A DNA stretch of 19,047 bases from Tetmemena sp. SeJ-2015 (taxonomy: Eukaryota > Ciliophora > Spirotrichea > Sporadotrichida > Oxytrichidae). Below the pieces are notes generated by a model. The model made no database searches and was not told where the DNA came from. It worked only from the letters and a program-made list of their open reading frames with translations. The translations under genes and the position numbers were made by a program. How positions within the stretch are numbered: the first letter of the stretch is position 1; each line of letters starts with the position of its first letter. The stretch is taken from contig JAJKFJ010005513.1 of assembly GCA_027382625.1 (NCBI GenBank), positions 1 through 19,047 of the forward strand, written 5' to 3'. Shown here one piece after another: positions 14,368 to 19,047 of this stretch.

Positions 14368-14543
14368 CGCAAAGGAAACTCAAAAGTATAAAGGTCAAAG
14401 TTAGTAGTTGTGTAAGTAAAGTGATTTTATTATAATTGCTTTCATTCAAAGTTACTATTTAAAGAATGAGCTCAATTCAAATCAAATTAAGTCAACATCT
14501 ATTTTGGCGATAACAAATATTGATAATCAAGTCATCTATGAAA

Positions 14544-16203
14544 TCAGTCTCTCATGTGCTGGAACCAAATTGAGTCTCTATAATGAAGAGTCTTCACCAT
14601 CTCTCGCTCCTTCTCAAGTAAAAAGTCTATGTCGAACTATTTGAAGTCTATAAACTCAGATTCCATCACAAAATAATTTCTGTTAAGTGATACACCATTT
14701 TTCCACAAGAGCCTTCTCGATGAGTTTTTGATGAGCTGACATGAAGGCATCCCTATCTCGGGAGGGGAGTCTCTCCACATCTTCAAGTATAGATCTCACT
14801 CCCTGCTCAAGCAAGCATCTTTTCATCTTGACCATGGTGTGAGAGAGGAAAGTCAAAGCAGTGTGCATCCTTTTGTAGAGAACTTGATAGAAGCAGTTAA
14901 TCAAAGATATGAAGTGCTCAAGTGAGGGCAGCTCGTAGAAAGCCGATACAGGTGCCCTAGACACAACTTTCACACCATCCATGGCTAGGTAGTTTTTCTA
15001 AGTCTGCTATTACTCATACTTCACATAAGAGAACTCTTCGATGTACTCGTGCAGCTGAGTGAGAGGAGTGATGGCTGCTTCTGGCAGGAGATCTAGGTAC
15101 TCTGATAGGGACTCTATGCAGGAGTTGAAGGCAGTCTTGAAGTCTTGACATAGGTCATCGATGAGCGTGTTCAAGCAGTCAGCCTCAAAGTACTAGTCAG
15201 AGATCTTTGAGATCTTCAAAACACACTCGCGAAGAGAAGACCTGCTCAACTGTGTAAAGTCAAAGACCACTAAACCACATTTAATAGACAAGAAAATGGA
15301 CAACTTGAAAATACTTTTACTCTCTCAGTAGCTTGCTCTGCAGTATCTTGATTCAGAACGAAGAAAGCGATCTGTTGCTCTTTGCTCATCCTTTGGAAGC
15401 ACCCTTCAAGAGTCTCGAGGTATCTCAATCTGACTTTGGCTTTCAATCTATCCAAAGCTCTCTTCTTTTCGAGGTTGCATGACTACAGAAACTGGAGGGA
15501 AAGCTACACTATGGTATCCACATAGGACTCAAAGTCAGCCACTCGATCGAAGTTGAATCTAGATAGCTGGTCTTCAAAAGCTCGCAGGAGTTCTTCAATC
15601 AGGGGCACTTTCAAAAAACAAGTAGGGAAAGAGCTACAAAAGAATGAAATAGGGAAAGGGAATATTAATGAGTTATAATAAGCTAGAGTCACTGCTGCTT
15701 TCTTTTTCAGACCCTCCAGAGGTGAGTCTGGCAAGATTATTATCATGGAAGAGAGAGAAGTAAGTCTCCTTGAAGATTCTGTTGAGCTCAATCAGCAGGT
15801 TTTATTCAGTCTTGCCTATGCACAACCCAAATAGTTATAAAGAATTATAGCCATAAAGAAAAATCACAGTTTCAAATAAGTTCTGCGGTCCAAAGTATCT
15901 CTCAAGAACTTCTGGAGGGATCTCAGATGGATCAAAGTCTCTTTCGTCAAGAGTCTCATCTTAATCCCCTTTCTGAAGTCGATTTATTTGCGCAAATTAG
16001 TTTGTGGAAGTATCAATCATCTCAGTGTCATCATAGGATTAGTTCAGCGCTTGCTTAAAAGAAGCTTGAGCAGTAGTACTCGCTCTCATAAGAGGGTGTG
16101 TGCTTTTGGTCTAGGTGGCAGGAGCTGCATTTCTTGACAGAGAGGTGTCTATCATCTCAAAGTCTTCATCATCATCAGCATACTTCTGGTTGAATCGTGG
16201 CAT
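14544..16203 (-). CDS. Helical protein of unknown family, 482 residues (four IESs)
   Basis: ATG at 16203, TGA at 14544-14546. The acidic N-terminus contains EMIDTS twice (DDDEDFEMIDTS and DDTEMIDTS). FEMI after an acidic run fits the loose LIR (Atg8-binding) pattern. From about residue 90 the protein is predicted almost fully helical, for example LIEELLRAFEDQLSRFNF, KKRALDRLKAKVRLRYL and SILEDVERLPSRDRDAF. Such all-helical architecture recalls vesicle-tethering subunits (exocyst/GARP), but I see no diagnostic motif, so no name is given. It is cut by four IESs and no clear intron. It lies downstream of the gene starting at 17845 on the same strand, with a 204-bp spacer. Confidence 0.75.
14685..14709. 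other. Possible IES, 22 bp, pointer CTT (coding strand)
   Basis: A frame change is needed near the C-terminus. CTT copies at 14685-14687 and 14707-14709 give IEKALNRNYFVMESE. The short pointer makes the edges uncertain. Confidence 0.5.
15269..15321. other. IES, 50 bp, pointer AGT (coding strand)
   Basis: Copies at 15269-15271 and 15319-15321. Deletion gives QATERVVFDFTQLS. A GT-AG intron at the same place does not give the right frame. Confidence 0.62.
15608..15705. other. IES, 94 bp, pointer AAAG (coding strand)
   Basis: Copies at 15608-15611 and 15702-15705. Deletion avoids a TGA and gives GGSEKVPLIEELLRAF. Confidence 0.62.
15828..15878. other. IES, 45 bp, pointer TATTTG (coding strand)
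   Basis: Copies at 15828-15833 and 15873-15878. 3n and without TGA. Supported by the 6-bp repeat, the AT-rich content and the hydrophobic off-character translation. Confidence 0.7.
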
Positions 16204-16407
16204 CTAAAACTCAAAGTGAAAGAATCAATTAATTTAAAGTCCAAATTATAGTTTGCCTTTTCTAATTAACTCATTAAATATTTGATATCAATGTTTAAAC
16301 ATGCAAAATATCATCCTTAATTAGATAATTTAAATAAATTAAGACCTCTACTATTCTTACTGGAAGAATAGATTTCTCTCATCTCTTGACAGTAGAACTT
16401 CTCCTCT
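16204..16407. other. Intergenic spacer, 204 bp
   Basis: AT-rich DNA between two minus-strand genes. No further feature seen. Confidence 0.6.
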
Positions 16408-17845
16408 TCAGAGATTATTCTATTCGAATTTGGTGAAGTCGATGTATTTCTTTCCAGCCTCAACTCTGTGGAAGAAGCAGTTGCCCTGCATCATGAAATC
16501 TATGTCAGTGAGTTTGTATTTCTCATGGCCCAGGTAGTTATCTTCCTTCCTCCTCTCTCCGATATCTCTTTCGAATCTGAGCCAGTGCGCTTCATATTAA
16601 TTCTTCAAGTTCTTTTCATAATCCTCCAGTGACTCTACTCCCTCTACCTGAGGGAGCTTTGGCTTTTACTAGCCCCTGATGTTTAAGGCCTCTATGTCAT
16701 TAAATCTACCCTTGGCTCTCAAAGCATCTCTAAGTTTATTGATATAGCAAACGGGTCGGTCGAAAGCGTCTAGTACCACAAATTTTTTCTTAGTCCAGTA
16801 GCCCACATCGAAACGCAAGATCATTTGCTTGGAAATCTTTAAATTTGCTTGTCGACGCTCCTAGTCAAATAACTTCACTTCCCTTACTCCTCTGACTCTA
16901 CTCGCTGCTATGGAATTACTCGTGATCAAAGAGGGAATCTTCTTGTTTTCCTCATAAAGACAATCGCAAAATGAGGCATGAATGAATAATGAACTAATCA
17001 TCTTGAATATCATAGACTACTATTTGCTTAGGCATGTGTTGGGAGAGCCCTCTGAAATCTGTAAAGCCAATTATCAAGAACGAAGTCTTCTCATCCTTGT
17101 GAGAGTGCTCTATATTTTTGAACTTGCCTGAGTGGTAATTACTCTGCTTCTCTTTCCCAATAGTAAGAAACTTCAAGGAGGGGTCATTCATGATCTTGTT
17201 CCTCAGATTATTGACTTTATTTCTTAAGTCTGCTGTCATGTGCTGTTCAAACAAGCTCTTGGATAAGGGTAGTGCAGGGTCTGCAAGTGCATCTACTAGT
17301 TTATCATAGAAGGTGGCGAAGAAGTCTTGTTCTTGCTTGAGCGATACTTCTCTAAGTCTTGTATTGAACATGAGATGACTGCCATAGGGTGAGTACAGCT
17401 TGAGTTTGTAGTTTACATTATGGATAAAGAAGGAGTTGGACTCAGGTGGGGCTGCCTAGAAGTAGTGGAATTTCCCATCGAATGACAGCAGATCATCTGG
17501 CTTTGAAGACCGAAGGTGGATCCTTTGATTATAGCCCATCTGCTTATCTTCCATCACAGATGCTGCTACCTCTGCCTTACTATTCCTTTCAAACAATAGA
17601 ATAATAAAATTACTAAATTTGTTATTATAAAGTTCATCTGACTTTGGGAGAGTTATTTGCTTTTTGTTTTAGAGAGGACTTGTAACTTGGAACTGAGAGA
17701 GTCTCTCGTGGATAAAGGGCTGGAATTAAGAATTTTGAACTCCCTTCCTGCCAAAGAGCCCAAAAAATGAACGCTTGGGAATGTCCTTGTTCTGAAGAAG
17801 AACCCCACTGGCTTAAACTTTTAATTAGTTGCAAATTTACTTCAT
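16408..17845 (-). CDS. Unrecognised protein, 448 residues, possibly mitochondrial (two IESs)
   Basis: ATG at 17845 and TGA at 16408-16410. The upstream frame is open only through TAA/TAG=Gln codons. The N-terminus (about 40 residues) is basic, poor in acidic residues and ends KRSFFGLFGRKG, resembling a mitochondrial presequence. The body is soluble and mixed, with charged C-terminal stretches (GERRKEDNYLGHEKYKLTDIDF). A shorter start at 17554 exists, but the open frame, removal of an AT-rich 45-bp IES and the basic leader favour 17845. I know no family for it. Its divergent neighbour, 131 bp away, encodes a tiny hydrophobic protein that could also be mitochondrial; this is inference only. Confidence 0.72.
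16952..17001. other. IES, 46 bp, pointer ATGA (coding strand)
   Basis: Copies at 16952-16955 and 16998-17001. Deletion avoids a TGA and gives VYDIQDEENKKIPSL. Confidence 0.77.
17588..17636. other. IES, 45 bp, pointer TGAA (coding strand)
   Basis: Copies at 17588-17591 and 17633-17636. The insert is nearly pure AT, 3n and TGA-free. Deletion gives LPKSDERNSKAEV. Confidence 0.68.
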
Positions 17846-17976
17846 TACACACGAACAAGTGAATTTATATAATTGTATTCGAATTATTATTGCCACTAAA
17901 AATATAGTAAAACTGTTATCATAAACTGAGATAGTTGGAAAATAAGAGTGGATCAATAATAATTGAGAATAAAAAC
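17846..17976. promoter_or_regulatory. Divergent intergenic region, 131 bp
   Basis: Separates the divergent genes starting at 17845 (-) and 17977 (+). Very AT-rich. Promoter function is inferred only from position; no specific motif is recognised. Confidence 0.35.
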
Positions 17977-18153
17977 ATGGTTTTGTAGCAAGTATTTTGG
18001 CTGGGAGTGGGCGCAGGACTTACATCGGTGCCTATATATTCTAGTATGCACCAGTGGTTCAAGAGAGAGCAGGATTAAATCCAAAAGGAGTTCAAGCAGC
18101 AGAGGCAGCTAGTCTTCCTCATCAAGTCAAAGCAATTCTTTTAGAACCCTTGA
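17977..18153 (+). CDS. Small protein, 58 residues, one hydrophobic segment
   Basis: ATG at 17977, TGA at 18151-18153, uninterrupted, with two TAG codons and one TAA read as Gln. Residues 6-26 (VFWLGVGAGLTSVPIY) could span a membrane once. The rest is basic and Gln-rich (KREQDQIQKEFKQQRQ) and probably helical. The size and layout resemble small accessory subunits of respiratory complexes, but there is no identifiable motif. Coding is supported by the recoded frame, a plausible start preceded by AAAAAC and clean ends. Confidence 0.55.
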
Positions 18154-18573
18154 TACACAAACTTAGAGACGCACATATTTATAAGAGTTTGATAAATTCT
18201 TAACCATATCGGCATGGGAATATTTTTTAGACCTTAATTCTTTTATAATTTGTGAACTCTCTCTTCAATATTATAATAATCATCTTTTATAATTAAATTG
18301 AGTCAGTCATCATCCAGTCACAATTTAATTTATCTTAAGAATCGTAATTTAAGATAGTCATCTCCTCTTAACTTGTTACTTATTCGTAATAATGCATAAT
18401 ATTATATCGGGCGGGTGAGTGACTCTTACAGTAATTGTATTATAATTGGATGGAGTTGGTATTAAAGGAGGGCAAATCTTTGTAGATTTAAATTATTTAT
18501 ATAATCAAACAGCAAGATTTCTTCTGCACAAGAAACTAAAAACCATTAACTTGAAAGAGAGAGAGATAGTATA
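18154..18573. other. Intergenic spacer, 420 bp, with an 8-bp inverted repeat
   Basis: AT-rich DNA upstream of the aminotransferase. TATCTTAA at 18331-18338 and TTAAGATA at 18349-18356 form a perfect inverted repeat around a 10-nt loop. A purine run (GAAAGAGAGAGAGA) at 18553-18566 lies just before the start codon. No gene seen. Confidence 0.6.
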
Positions 18574-19047
18574 ATGTAAAACCTTGCAAGAACATTCCCT
18601 AAGAAAGCCAGAGATCAACTCCATATATGGGCTGAATTCACCCAGCTATCTCAGAAGTACGGCTCAGTCAACTTTAATGCAAAAAAATATTAACGCACAT
18701 ACACAATTTAGAGTTGTATATAACTTGTGCCATGGCACACCTGGATTGGATGCACCGCAGTTCCTAGTTGAGAATTTGTACAAAGCCAGCAGAGAGGGTT
18801 TCAATCAGTATACATTGTTCCAGGGACATCCACTTCTAAGGGAGAAGCTATCAGAGTTCTTCTCACCCACCTTCAAACTGGGCCTCAACGGAAGAGCGAT
18901 AGATGCTAATAGAGAAATCTTAGTGACCAACGGAGCAAGCGAAGCCATTTTCTGTGCAGTTCATAATTTGGTTGAATAGGGAGATGAGGTTATCAGCAAG
19001 TATTCAATAATCAATTAGATAAATTATCATGTTCGAGCCCTACTATA
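18574..19047 (+). CDS. PLP aminotransferase, kynurenine/cysteine-conjugate type, 5' part (two IESs)
   Basis: Class I/II (fold type I) aminotransferases use PLP; this branch acts on kynurenine, glutamine or cysteine conjugates. The start M-Q-N-L at 18574 (second codon TAA) leads to WAEFTQLSQKYGSVNLCHGT, matching the family WVEFTKLA...VVNLGQGFPD. Further matches are GFNQYTLFQGHPLLREKL (family NQYTRGFGHPSL), ANREILVTNGASEAIF (PLP-phosphate loop region) and GDEVIMFEPYY. The frame works only after two precise IES deletions at 18670 and 18990. The PLP lysine lies beyond the window, so activity cannot be judged. Confidence 0.88.
18670..18726. other. IES, 52 bp, pointer AACTT
   Basis: Copies at 18670-18674 and 18722-18726. 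Deletion joins KYGSVNLCHGTPGLD, exactly at the conserved VVNLGQG motif. Confidence 0.95.
18990..19029. other. IES, 34 bp, pointer TTATCA
   Basis: Copies at 18990-18995 and 19024-19029. Deletion gives EQGDEVIMFEPYY, matching the family GDEVIIFEPFYD. Confidence 0.95.

Overview
The window reads as germline (micronuclear) DNA of a ciliate. Coding regions make sense only if TAA and TAG mean glutamine and TGA is the only stop. Conserved reading frames are repeatedly broken by short AT-rich segments, and each break is repaired exactly by deleting the DNA between two copies of a 3-8 bp direct repeat. These are the hallmarks of internal eliminated sequences (IESs) with pointer repeats. I resolve 39 of them (22-148 bp, median 43 bp) plus one ambiguous site. 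About ten ordinary GT-AG introns coexist with them. After removing both, every complete gene has a length that is a multiple of three, has no internal TGA and ends in TGA. Pointers of varied sequence, rather than a fixed TA, together with UAR=Gln point to a spirotrich or hypotrich-like ciliate. The species cannot be named from this window.

Layout: (1) 1-2064 (+), 3' part of an unrecognised gene with an Arg/Tyr/Gln-rich tail. (2) 2224-2555 (+), small TIM chaperone of the mitochondrial intermembrane space. (3) 2814-8045 (-), AMPK/SNF1-type kinase with a very long Q/N/S-rich linker. (4) 8244-12411 (-), glycogen phosphorylase with an N-terminal extension and altered active-site loops. (5) 12740-14367 (-), unrecognised Q-rich protein. 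(6) 14544-16203 (-), helical protein of unknown family. (7) 16408-17845 (-), unrecognised, possibly mitochondrial protein. (8) 17977-18153 (+), 58-residue protein with one hydrophobic segment. (9) 18574-end (+), kynurenine/cysteine-conjugate-type aminotransferase, cut by the window edge.

Genes are densely packed, with spacers of about 130-420 bp. Five consecutive genes lie on the minus strand. An energy-sensing kinase lies directly downstream of a glycogen-degrading enzyme, head to tail with 198 bp between them. No RNA genes, transposons, CRISPR arrays or G4T4/C4A4 telomeric repeats were seen. MDS order is collinear in every gene, so no scrambling is visible.
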